Positions 12,493 through 22,910 of a stretch of DNA of 64,000 nucleotides are shown here, in pieces. The stretch covers positions 186,001-250,000 of the forward strand of contig JALUTQ010000032.1 in assembly GCA_032718865.1 (NCBI GenBank), read 5' to 3'. Origin of the DNA: Tilletia caries. Lineage: Eukaryota; Basidiomycota; Exobasidiomycetes; Tilletiales; Tilletiaceae. Made by a program: the position numbers and the translations under genes. The stretch's first letter is position 1; the number at the start of each line of letters is the position of its first letter. Under the pieces are notes generated by a model. It made no database searches and was not told where the DNA came from. It was given only the letters and a program-made list of their open reading frames with translations.

Positions 12493-15224
12493 TCACTCAT
12501 GTGCAAAGGCGGGCCGTAAGCGCTCCCAAACGCGCGATTCGACGTCGACCTGCTGCGTAGCAGCAGCATCGCCGCCGTGGCCGCTGCCCATCGCAAAGAC
12601 AGAAAGCCCGACCAGAGCGTCCGTGCCCGAGGGGGAAGAAGAGGAGGAGGATTCGGCCGACTCCTCGGGATAGATGCGCGAACTGCAAGCCCATCGTCCA
12701 TTGGCATACACCTCCAGCACGGAGTTATCCAAGAACACCCGCAACTCCAACTTCTCCCGTCTCGGCGCATCCTCGGCGTCGGGGTTGGCGACGTGCAAGA
12801 GGCGGAGCGGGCCGCCGTCGGTCGCGAGCGTGTTGATGTCTGCGTGGGAGGTGGAGAGGGAGCGGTGGACGGACAGGGTCGAGGTTGTGGTGTCGTACAC
12901 GACGGCCGCACCTTGGCTGAGGTCTGATGAGTGGGCGAGGACGAGGCCGACCCGCGTGGGAGGTGTTGTTGATGATGGGGATGGGTTGAGGTCGATCGAA
13001 ACTTCAGCTTCCCAGCAGCGAGAAGTGACTTCGAGCGACGACAGAGCAAGCTCGCATCGTCCTTGCCCATCTTCAGCAACAAGCTTGGCTAGGACGGGCG
13101 GAAGGTCGACGACAGAAGCGGGACTCAAACTGAAGGAGGACAAGCGCGGTACGATCCCCTCCCTCAACTTGAGCACCTCCGGAACCGGCTCCACAGCCAG
13201 CGTCCGTACGAGGACAGTACCTTGATTTCCAGTGACCTGCGCATCAAAGTTACCAAATGACCGAAGTTGCGCTGCGTACGCATCCGCCGTCATTCCATGC
13301 GGCGGGATGGTCTCTGTCTGCTGGACGGAGATGAGACGCGGTAAGGCGAGACATCCTTGCCATCCTTGTGCTGAGGTGTGTTTGGAGGAGAGATCGTCGT
13401 CCGGGATCCAACCTGGAGGTGGGAGTATATCAGTATCAACAACACTTTGTAAAGCAAAGGGGTATAAAAGAGAACTCACCCCACATCACTCGTCGCAATT
13501 CCGCTCCCGAGTTATCCTCGTACGTATTCGCAGCATAAAGACAGCCCCAGTCGAGCGGTCCGCCGATCCGGGGTGTCAACTTCGGAGCTGAGATGTCGCC
13601 GTCCTTGACGAGGTCGAGAGAGGCGCGCATCCACATCGCCCGGCGGGGCAGACGGTTCGGTGGCGTTGGCGAGTTATCTTCGTCGTCGTCGCCGGTTTGG
13701 GGAGGCGTACAGATGGGCACATGTAAGGAGGTCTCCAGACAGGCTTCCACATTGATGACGCCCACCTGCCACTCCTCCGCCTCCACCGCAGAAGAGGCAG
13801 GGGCAACAGGGAGCGGAAAGACATTACAAACTTCAAAGTTCTTACCCCAGTCGCCCTGCTCGGATCCTTGCGGCAGATTGAAGCCGAGGTCAAAGAGGGT
13901 AGTCTCAAACTTCCATTGGCGCAGGTCGGACGTTGGGATGGAGTAGAGGAAGGCGGTGGGTGTGTCGCGCGGGGTGGGTGTGCCTTCTTTGACGCGGAGG
14001 CCGCCTGCTATGGTGCCGTACAGGTATTGGCCGGGGGATCGACCGAGGAGGGCGTCCATGGCGGGCCAGGCCGATACGGACGGATCTCTCCACGCCGTGA
14101 CCTGATCAGAACAGTAGTGTCGTCGATTGTCAGTACATAAGAATGTAGATTGATATCATCTGCGAAGGACACTCACCTCGAGATGCTTCGGCGGACCGCT
14201 CAAGATAGGATTGATCCCGTCTTCATCAGCTCGTCGCCACGACTTGCCACCATCAAGCGAAGTGGCGATGCTGAGTGTCTCCGCTCCATGAGTGTAAGGC
14301 AGGGTGTAATGAATCGGCAGGTGAGAGACGGAGGTGTAGACAGCAGTGACGACAGATTCCTCCGTCTCCTCCGCCTCGTGAGAAAGAACTGGAGGTCGAG
14401 CAAGGGCACATCCGGTGAAGATGCCCAGATGGTCGTACGGCGCTTCCGGTTCGAGGGCGGGACCCCATTGCGTTTGAGTTGCTGTTGATGCGTGGTCGAT
14501 TCGGGTCCAGTTGACCAAGTCGGGCGAGGTGGCGTGTCCCCAGGACATGTTGCCCCAATCTGAACCGTGCGGGTTCCCTATGGTACCGAGGAATTGGTCA
14601 TCAGCGGGGAGCTCTCCGGAACGTGTGGAGGGAGGGAAAGAGAGAGTGGTACGTACATTCGAAGAAGATGTGGAAGAGTTTCGACTTGGCGTCGTAGAAG
14701 GGCGCACAGGGGTCGTTCATCCAGCCGTAGGGCGCAATGAAATGATAAGACGGTCGCCACTTCGCAAAGGCCGGCCAAGACGGTGGCTTATCGATGAAGA
14801 GGGCGGCGTTTGCAGCTTCGACGTTCGGGCGTGTTTCTCCTTCTTCAATGGTGTACGGGGTCATGATGGTCGACGGCGTCATGGCAGCGGAGGAAGAAGC
14901 GGAGTGGGCTGAGCTCGAGAAGGTCGAGGTGCTCGTCCGAAGTCCATGATGGCCAAGCAGTCGATTTACATCCTGATCGTCGTCGTCGACCTCCTTCGTC
15001 GGAAGGTCGCAGTCTAATTTCGCCAGGTTTGAAATGGTGGCAGACGAGTAGTCCTTGACGGACAGGGCCTTGACGATGATGGGATGAGGAGTAGTGGTAG
15101 GTGGGCGAGTCTCTTGGGAGGACTTCTTGACGGTTGCAGGTGATGCCGCCGTTGTGGTTGAGTTTGCCTTGCGGTGGAAGGAAAGGCGCTTGGGTAGGCA
15201 GTTCTGGATGATGGAGGTGAGCAT
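12493..15224 (-). CDS. GH32 family glycoside hydrolase (invertase/fructanase type), 836 aa
   Basis: Four exons, 14657-15224, 14177-14577, 13480-14101 and 12493-13412, with introns of 79, 75 and 67 nt; the phases agree. Family motifs occur in order: HFIAPYGWMNDPC with the nucleophile Asp of the NDP motif, then WNPHGSDWGNMSWGHATS, then TAWRDPSVSAW with the RDP stabiliser Asp, then NFEVCNVFPL with the Glu general acid of the EC motif. The C-terminal part, including LELRVFLDNSVLEVYANGRW, matches the beta-sandwich module of this family. GH32 enzymes cleave beta-fructofuranosides such as sucrose or fructans. Two things are odd: about 150 residues precede the catalytic domain without a normal signal peptide, and the protein is well above the usual 500-650 residues. 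An intracellular or unconventionally exported enzyme is possible. Substrate cannot be told from sequence. Confidence 0.88.
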
Positions 15225-16286
15225 GACGGGGGAAGGTGCAGATTGGGAAGTTGGTTAAAAAAGGTGGTTGGGAACTGGTGGGAGAGGAGAGGGGATCCGC
15301 GTGTAAGGGAATCAGGCTTCAGCCGACCTTTATGCCGTCAGCAAGGGACCTTTATAAGGGATTTGGGGGCACGTATAGGATCCGAGGACCAGACCGAAAA
15401 AGCAGGGATGTTCGCGGTCGACAGGCCCTGGGATGTAGAAGATGAGAACTATGATATGGGCCAAGAGAAAATGCTTTAGACGAAACGTTCGCGAACGATT
15501 CAATTTGCGACTGCGTTGGCGTGCTACTCACCTCAGAAGCTCACGCCTTCAGCCTTGCTCGGTGAGTTCCAGGGCGGCCAGGGCGGAGGATTTGAAAAGG
15601 CGCAAAGCGAAGTACACCGAGATCGCAGCGGGGGGGACCAGGCAGCAAGTGAGACAGCGAGAGTCCGGGCTGAGGGGTGTGAACAAGGGCGTATAACTTA
15701 GGGCGATAAGGGTACAGAGAATGAGAGGTCTAGCCGTCCAAGAGCCGAGGAAGGTCAGAGCGATGCCGATTAGATAGAAGATCCGAGTGGTGGTAAGGGA
15801 ACAGGGATGGGCGTCGGATTTCGGAATGAGAGTGGATCCCAGTTCTTCTTAAGAACCTCGGGGTCTTTGCTCTCGTCCGGGATAGCGAGAGAGAGAGGGA
15901 GAGAAAGAGAATGCGAACACCGAGCTCAATCCGATGGATCCGAATGAGAGATGGCGCTTGGCGGGCTTTGTCTAAGTATGAGGTCGAGGGACGTACGAGA
16001 GAGGAGGAAGTGAGGGTAGTGGTACAGAACAAGGGTTGATCAAATTGGAGACGAGAAGCCCGAAGGCGAGGAGTCAGCTGCCCTTGCCAGTTGCCACACT
16101 CATGCTCCAATTGGATTTAGAGGCGAGTGTGTGTGGAGGAACAGTTGAGGCGCAGAGTCAGACGGCGCTTGCCCCGCGCTTCCTGTCAAATTCCCAGTGC
16201 CTGCTGAGTGCGTGCTGGCTGCTTTCCACTCCCCTGGCTCACGCTCAGCGCTCGGCGCTCGGACTGCGGCTCCAGCGGGCTTCCAG
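15225..16286. other. Upstream region of the GH32 gene
   Basis: About 1 kb without a convincing gene. A purine-rich tract ([21 protein letters not shown]) lies near 15885-15915. It probably holds the promoter of the minus-strand GH32 gene. Confidence 0.35.
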
Positions 16287-16604
16287 CAGTGTTGTTAGTT
16301 TCGGGTAACGGGCGGGTTCGGACCGGGTAGTGCCGGGTAACGTGGCGTTTTCACTGTTTTTGTACCCGCCCGATTTGAAAATCCTCACAGTCACCACCCG
16401 CCCGGCCCGCTGCTGGGGCAGGCACGACTAGGGCCCGACAGCTTCGAGCGCTGCAAAATCGTCGTCGGGTTGCCCCCCGAAATGCCCGGAATTTTTTCTG
16501 TGAGAATGCTACCCGCCCGCGCGACTCCGTGTGGCAATTTTACCCGCCCGAAGCCATTATCCGAACGGTCACCCGTTCGGGCGGGGCCCGTACTCACAAC
16601 ACTG
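16287..16604. mobile_element. Non-autonomous hAT-like element (MITE) with 8-bp target duplication
   Basis: The element begins CAGTGTTGTTAGT and ends ACTCACAACACTG, so the terminal inverted repeats are CAGTGTTGTkAGT. It is flanked on both sides by the identical 8-mer GCTTCCAG (16279-16286 and 16605-16612). An 8-bp duplication with CAGTGTTG-type ends is characteristic of the hAT superfamily. The 318-bp interior is GC-rich (repeated CCCGCCCG) and non-coding, so it would depend on a hAT transposase encoded elsewhere. The perfect duplication suggests a fairly recent insertion. Confidence 0.9.
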
Positions 16605-16769
16605 GCTTCCAGCTTCTGGAGAGTTCGCACAAGGAGAAGGCCGAGTACGCGAGAACGCAAAAGGGCCTCGAGCCTGGATTTCCAGTCCCTCGGTTATAGG
16701 GGTCGCCGGTCAGGGACGCACGGCGGAATGGGAACGAGTGCTTACACACAGGGGTTTGGGGGTCGTTAT

Positions 16770-17510
16770 TCCATAGAGGTAATAACGATGAATAACGATC
16801 GTTATTCAGGCCCGAATACACGAAAACTTGCGACACCTGTTCACCGCTGTCACTGCCACCTTGGGTGGCGGTTTAGAGGGTTTAAAACACCCCCTAGAAT
16901 CGCAGTGTTTTAGCTGCCGTAAAAATTCTGGATTGGTTCCGTTTTTCGTGGTCCTAAAACATCACTAAACGAGATCCTAAAACGGATGAGCTTAAATTTT
17001 GTTGAGACTCTGAAATTGCCCTCGCACAGCTCGCTCCCTCCCTTGGTTGCATGCAGTCTGCCATCACCCCCACGACAGCACGGTGCCCTCACCAACGTCC
17101 AACCACCTCCCTCGCGTAAAATTCGCCTCAAACGTCGATGTTGCGTCTTTGTTTGGTTCGTCGTTCTGCTCGTTTGCTCTGTATGAGCGATTTCTGGGTG
17201 GCCAAAAAATTCCACGTGACTGAAGGTCACGTGGCAACACCACTGCTGCGTTGTTTTTAGGCACTCTAGAACACAATGTTAAAACAGGAGCGATTTGCAT
17301 GGGGTAGATCATGGTTTTTGGGTGCTGAAAAGTGCAAATGCCTTAGGAAACTCTAGAACAGCTTGAAAGCAAGTGCGTTTCATGAAATTCTAAAATTCCC
17401 CTGAAACATTGTTTTAAGTTTTTTTTTTAAGTCGCTTAAAACAACCCCACTGGTGGCAGTGTGTTCATCTGCGTGAATAACGATCGTTATTCACCGTTAT
17501 TCACGCCGTG
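16770..17510. repeat. Inverted pair of ATAACGATCGTTAT repeats, possible MITE
   Basis: Near 16775-16805 and again, inverted, near 17473-17506 is the block TGAATAACGATCGTTATTCA with a neighbouring TAACG(A/G)TGAATAACG. The core GAATAACGATCGTTATTC is itself palindromic. The roughly 700 bp between have no coding frame of note but contain a perfect 9-bp stem (CCACGTGAC/GTCACGTGG) near 17210-17232. This fits a small inverted-repeat element; I could not find a clear target duplication. Confidence 0.55.
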
Positions 17511-17911
17511 ACCAAGTGTGAACAGGGGAGGAACCAGCTAGCAAATTTAAGGCTCTCTCCAATAGATAAACTCTCCACCAGCGCACCATGGCAGCATTGA
17601 GCATTACATACGCATCACGTATCACGCATCGTCCATCACGTCTCATCATGACCCGACGCGGTAGTCCACACTCTGGTCTGCCACGCACTCGTCCTGGTCA
17701 ATCGAGCATGCCTGGTGCGGGGGAGTACATCCCTCTCCATCATACATACGTGTAGCAATACTGAAAAAAAACGAGGTTTTTGTGTCTTCAAAAAGCAACA
17801 TCGTTTGGGCCAGGTATGAATTTTTTCAGATCCAGTGAAGACGCGTGGAGACCCTCGAAACCCACAAGATGGGCCGAAAACCGAGGAGTCTGGGCTGCCT
17901 CCGGAATACTA

Positions 17912-18036
17912 GTACGGAACAGCGACGAACAGCGACGAACAGCTGTGGTTGTTACGGGAGAAGTACTAACTATGAATAAGTACGAACAGCGGCGAACAGC
18001 GACGAACAGCTGTCGTTATTCCGGGAGAAGTACTAA
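17912..18036 (+). repeat. Tandem duplication beside the Harbinger insertion
   Basis: Two diverged units of about 57 bp, each of the form GTACGAACAGCG...CGAACAGCTGT...CGGGAGAAGTACTA, start at 17912 and 17980. The second ends exactly at the TAA target site of the Harbinger element. Within each unit CGAACAG is itself repeated. It may be part of an older element into which Harbinger inserted. Confidence 0.75.
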
Positions 18037-18319
18037 GGGCCTGTACAGCTGCAGCGTCACGCGTGACGCTGCTAATTGAATTTGCGTCATGTGATAAAGT
18101 TGTCACAGTTGCGTCATGACTTGTACAGCAGACTCTCCGTGACGCAAAAACTTGCGTCATGATAACTTTTTCCTAGTGAAAATTTGCGTCCAGCTCAGAC
18201 CTGGACGCAGTCTGATTTGACGCACCGTCGGAGATTCAATTCATTCGCAGCGTCTCATGCCCAGGATCCTCAGATTTTTTCTCTTCCTCTCACATGTACC
18301 ATCATCCATGCTCGTCGCA

Positions 18320-19817
18320 ATGTCTTCCTCTTCTTCTGAAAGCGCTGCTCAAGAGACGCAGACTCAAAGTCAAGGTGAGGCCCTTTCGCAGGCGCCGCCC
18401 GCTTCCGCCACCCAGGCGGGTCAGCGTAAGGAGAACTGCTTCTGGGCTTCGACAGAGGACGAGAAGCTTCTTGATGTCCTCGAAGAAGGCAAACAGCAGG
18501 GTAAGGCTAGTGGAGGTGGCTTCAAAGTAGGTATCTCTCTCGCCTTTGTTTTTCGTCTCTTTGCTCGATCCCGAGCCCTCTGGGCTCTGAGCCCTGGATG
18601 GGGTCCCTTGACTGGGCCACGTCTCTGGGCTATCTTAAGAACTGCTGCTGATCAACTCCCAATTTTTATGTTACATGTTCCTCAGCCCGAGCTCTGGGTT
18701 AGGGTCCTTGAAGAAATCGAGCCTTTGCACGAGAAGGGTCGAAAAAAGGCCCTTGCCGATGTGAAGAACCATTACCGGAACGTGAGTAGGCTCTCCCTTC
18801 CTTCCTTCTATCTTTCCTTTTTCTTCCTTGCCCGTTGTGCTCAGCCCGATGATCCTGCAATGACATCTCTCGTTGTATTCCAGCTTAAGGCCCAGTACAA
18901 GGAAGTGAAAGAGCTGGTTGATATGAGTGGGTTTGGATGGGATGAGGATAAGGGCGTGGCCACGGCCGACGATGCGGTGTGGGATGACCTGGTGAAAGTG
19001 AGTAGACTCCGATCCCTTTCCTTCCCTGGAATTTGAGGTGAGAATGGAGCAGGGCCGCATGGGCATGGGTGGAAATACGATGGAGAATCAGCTTCGTTCC
19101 TGTCTGGACTCTGGCTGGATGTGTTTGGAATGTGGACCCTGATGCTCTGACAGGTTCATATCAGTGGTGCGACTGATGATCTGACCCCTTGCTCTCTCTC
19201 TGTCTGAAATTCTATTTGTTCTAGCGTCGCCCCGAGCTCAAGAAGTGGAGACACAAGTCGTTTCCCTTCTACACACAGCTGGACAGCCTCAACTCGAAGT
19301 CTACAGCCACAGGTGCCCTTTCTCGGGACGTTGGTGCAGAGGGAGAGGCCAGCAGCGACTCCGAAAACGACTCTGAGAAGGGGGACAAGGAAGGCAGCGA
19401 CGATGAGAATGATGTGGGTAGCTGTGGTTATGGTGATTTCATCTTTCTCCTTCTCTCATGGTGACTGGTGAACGTTGCCAATGCTGAGAATTGATTGAAT
19501 CTGAGCCTTCCTATCTTCTATGAACATTGCAGGGTCAAATTCCTGCCTCCCGCAAGCGCAAGCGCCCCTCCGGCGTTGGTGCCCTGGCGGAGATCGCCAC
19601 TGCGCTGCGCGGGATGAGCAACCAGGACGAGGGACTGGGAGAGGCCATTACCGAGCTTCTGGATCGTGACAGCGAGGCATTTGAGGTCGACGAGCTTGCG
19701 TCTCTTGGACTCGCGCTCGCCGACAAGCCTCGCCTTGCCTCTGTGTACAAATCGTTTGCAGAGAGACCTGATCTTCGTCAGGGCTTCCTGCGTAAGATCC
19801 TGGACTCGGACGCTTGA
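18320..19817 (+). CDS. Harbinger accessory Myb/SANT-like DNA-binding protein
   Basis: Five exons: 18320-18526, 18686-18781, 18884-18997, 19225-19413 and 19533-19817; every later exon is a whole number of codons and the donors are GT. The domain begins KENCFWASTEDEKLLDVLEE, continues GGFK|PELWVRVLEEIEPL and LKAQYKEVKELVDMSGFGWD, and ends RRPELKKWRHKSFPFY. This is the Myb_DNA-bind_3-like pattern of fungal and plant Harbinger partners. An acidic Ser/Glu/Asp linker, a basic patch PASRKRKRPS that may be a nuclear signal, and a C-terminal alpha-helical part follow. In this superfamily the Myb-like protein binds subterminal DNA and brings in the transposase. An upstream in-frame ATG at 18257 would add 21 hydrophobic residues; I prefer 18320. 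The frame is intact. Confidence 0.88.
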
Positions 19818-19914
19818 TATCACTTCCTTCTTCGTTTCCCTCCATCACCACTCATCATGTCCTCGTCCTTTCACTCAAATACTATGTCCCTATTGATGTT
19901 TCAAATCCATTGCT

Positions 19915-21250
19915 TCAAATTTGGGTTCGGTACTTCTGCCACATTTTGTTAGAGATACAGTTGCGGTAAATAGCCGCCCGACGTGCCTCGGCCGTCTGAG
20001 TATGCTGATCCCCTCGCTGCTGACCCTGATCCCGCCGCTCCTGTCCCTGAGAGTGAGCGTCGAGGTCTTCTGTTGGGTCGTGCTCTCGGATGACGTTGTG
20101 GACAAGGGCCAGGGCCGGGAAGACGTCTGCCTGGGTCTGGATGTCAAAGTTACATCCTGCCACGAGCACCCGAAAGCGGGCTTGCAGTACCCCAAACGTA
20201 CGCTCCACCACATTGCGAGCTCCTGCGTGACGTCTATCATAAAGTTCTTTGGCATTGCGAGGTCTGAGAGAAGAGAAGACAGTCAGGACTAGGTTCGTGC
20301 GACGAGGTATGGAGTATGGACATGGGACCATGGGGGGTAGAGAATCAAGGATGTGTACTCACCGCTGCATTCCTGTACCAAACTCTTTGAGATGGTACCG
20401 CACGCCTCGATAGGGAATCAAAAGTCTTTGGCTCAGGGGAAACCCCGCGTCCCCCAGAAGTCGTTCCTTGCCTCTGAGGCGGAGACCAGATCCGAGTGCC
20501 TTTTTCCATAGAAAGCTGTCTGACGTGCTGCCCTCCCATCCGCTCAGAATGTACATGAACTTCATGTCGAAGTCGCATGCGGCAAGCACGTTGAAAGACG
20601 TGTAGCCTTTTTCGATTCCAGAATCGATCGCGCATATGAACGGGAGCATGGGCAGGGACGTGAGACCCATCGATCGCGCCGATAACGGTCTTGAAGAACG
20701 GGTATAGAGCTGGGTCCTCTTTGATACGCGTGGGAACTTCCTGGAGACGGGACGGAAGGCTGATGTATTTCGGATATAGCTGTGGATCGAGCAGGGCACG
20801 AATGACAATCTTGAATGATCTGCGATGTTCAAAAAGACCGTCAATGAAAGTAATCATGAGTTCATCGTAACCTCCAGTCTCTACTGACCTTCCTATCGTC
20901 ACAGGGCTATGTCCAAACACGTCTGCTGCTTGTCGACATGAAGTAGCAAAGCGACTCATGTAAAGAAAGATTCCCAGTCGCTCCGTTGCAGTGATATTTC
21001 TGGAGTTTGACAGCTTCCCAGTACCCTTGAGAAGTCGTAGAAGCTCTTGGAACGTCTCTGGTCGCATCCCCAGCATTTCCCGTCCAGTAGATCCCCGTGC
21101 GGTGAGCCATTGCCTCACTTTCGCGTATCCATGGCCGTATCGAGCGTGTCCTGCTTCTTTGATCAAGAATCGATTGGCGTATAAAGCAGCAGCAACGCCT
21201 GCAAGTGTTGCCGCTTTGTGTCTGTATGATCGCCCTTTCCTGTCGTAAAC
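19915..21250 (-). pseudogene. PIF/Harbinger DDE transposase (HARBI1-like), one frame break
   Basis: Exons from about 21250 to 20889, then 20363-20819 and 19915-20263, separated by introns of 69 and 99 nt. Family landmarks: KEAGHARYGHGYAKVRQWL, the first catalytic Asp in VIGAIDGSHVPAH, the second Asp in LLGDAGFPLS, and the catalytic Glu in ARNVVERTFGVLQARF. The middle exon is 457 nt where phase requires 456. The break is the five-base run 20608-20612 (AAAAA on the coding strand), just after the first Asp motif; with four bases the frame continues as GYTSFNVLAACDFDMKFMYI. No ATG is open at the 5' end, so a short first exon may be missing. The enzyme would cut at TWA sites; this copy needs the extra base resolved before it can be called active. 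Confidence 0.85.
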
Positions 21251-21859
21251 TATATTCCTTCCTTCCTGTGTGTAAAGAAGGGTTATTTTATGAGATCTCA
21301 GCAGCAGGTGTCACAGCTGTAAGGGATGATGGCTCACAAGCAGAGAATCTGTGGGGTCGTGGGCTGGGGCTCGGGGGGGAGGAGGTCGACCAACTGTCGA
21401 GAAGCGTAGAGTCGAGACTCAAGCGCGTGCGGGCGTGCGGCGTCGGGCGCAACCCTCGGCAGAGGAGGAGCGTGGGCGTGGGCGGTGGGACTGTGGGAGA
21501 CGGGGCTGGTAGGGAGCGCGCACCTGAAGAGAAGAGTCAGAAGATGATGAGGGGCTGTAAGTCACTGCGCGGGAGAGAAATGAGGGAGTTAACAGAGACG
21601 TACGCTGTGAGGAGACTGGTAGGAAGTGGCCTGGTGGTGAGCCGATGGACGCTGGTGAGTGCATCCTGTCAGGTGGTCAGCTGTACGGGCTCGTGTCTTG
21701 TTTTTGACTTTTGCGTCACATTTCAGATGATTCCTATTTTTGTGTTTTGTGATATCTTTCAGCGTCATAGGACGGTGCAGCTGTACAGGCCCTAACTCTG
21801 AACAGCGGGCGCAATTACATGTATTCACGTGTATTCACCAGTGAATAACACCCCTCAAC

Positions 21860-21990
21860 TATGGAACGCCGTTTTCACCACCTCCGCTTTTCCCTTTCGC
21901 TTTTCCCTTTTCGCTTTTCCCTTTTCGCTTTTCGCTTTTCGCTTTCCGCTTTTCGCTTTTCCCTTTTTCCCTTTTCCCTTTCCGCCAACA
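21860..21990 (+). repeat. Left terminal inverted repeat with TTTTCGC/TTTTCCC tract
   Basis: Unique-looking terminal sequence (TATGGAACGCCGTTTTCACC, then ACCTCCGC) followed by about 90 bp of alternating CTTTTCGC and CTTTTCCC units. The right end repeats this in inverse orientation with a different number of units, as expected if the tract changes length by slippage. Confidence 0.85.
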
Positions 21991-21999
21991 ACATGCCCG

Positions 22000-22910
22000 A
22001 CTTCTCGCTCTTCCCGCTGCCCGCACTCATTCACACGAAGACTAGATAGGTATCCCTGTTTCCTGACCTCGTTCGAAGTCTCAAATAATGGCCTGCTGCT
22101 CACTTCTCTCCTTCCGGCTCGACCTCATTTGCTCTGATACTGCTGACACTCTCTCATCCTTCCCTCCCTGTCTTATCTCCCCTATTCTTTGCTCCCTCGC
22201 ATTTTCTCTTTTTATACAGACATCAAGAGAACTCCTTCCTTTGCGCCGGCCCCGGCCTATTGTTGGCTCTTGTGCGCGAGCCGCGAACGCTTAGGTCTAT
22301 CCGCCCATCTCACACGGTATGTCGCGCACATGTTCCCATATGTGCTTGCGTCTCTGACAGACAGTCAGACACTGTGTCCAATCGTCTTCTTCTCCTTCCC
22401 CGTACTCTCACATCCGCACAGACAGCCGACAGGTACGATGAACTCAATGCCAGAGCTAGTACGGCTCACTTATACTGACGCATATTTTTCTGCTCCCTGT
22501 TCTTTACTTCCCTTCTCCTCCCCTGCCCGCAGCTAGACACCATTCCATCGGCGGAGAGCGGAGGATTACAGGGCTCGCACAAGTCTGAGGTTCGGCCTCG
22601 CCTGATTTGCCGGCAGAGGGCGTTGCCAGCCATGCAGCGCGCTCTCTGTCAGCAAATCGACATCAGGGGAGAATTCATGTCATTTTGGAAATGATGCATC
22701 TATCGGTATGTCGCTCCATCTTTCCTTCCTTCTCGGTCGTTGCTCTCTCGTACACACCACTCTCATTCCTTGCTGCTTTCCCACAGGCTTCAAATTTCGC
22801 AAGGACCGTCAGACCGTGGTCCATGGGAGAGAACGAGAAGTGCGCATGGCGCAAAAGCGCGTAACCGGGCTGGTCGGCTCGTACCTGATTTCTTGCTGGG
22901 GAGACTAGTG
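22000..22910 (+). other. Exon-like blocks with short introns, gene unresolved
   Basis: Several GTATGT/GTACGA donors and CAG acceptors alternate with short open stretches. One is about 22536-22697, after CCCGCAG and before GTATGTCG. Another is 22788-22908, after CCCACAG and ending in TAG, readable as FKFRKDRQTVVHGRERE. The phases of the pieces do not join into one protein. It may be a decayed gene, a non-coding spliced RNA or captured gene fragments inside the mobile element. No family recognised. Confidence 0.25.

Larger units (their letters stand above)
18037..21792. mobile_element. Complete PIF/Harbinger DNA transposon, 3,756 bp
   Basis: The ends are exact inverted repeats starting GGGCCTGTACAGCTGCA, with the next bases matching except for one mismatch. 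They are flanked by TAA on both sides (18034-18036 and 21793-21795), the TWA-type duplication of PIF/Harbinger. Inside are the two genes of this superfamily, convergently arranged: a Myb/SANT-type DNA-binding protein (plus) and a DDE transposase (minus). The subterminal motif TTGCGTCA recurs at about 18082, 18109, 18139 (inverted), 18152 and 21709 and is a candidate binding site for the Myb protein. The transposase gene carries one frame break, so this copy may be inactive. Confidence 0.93.
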
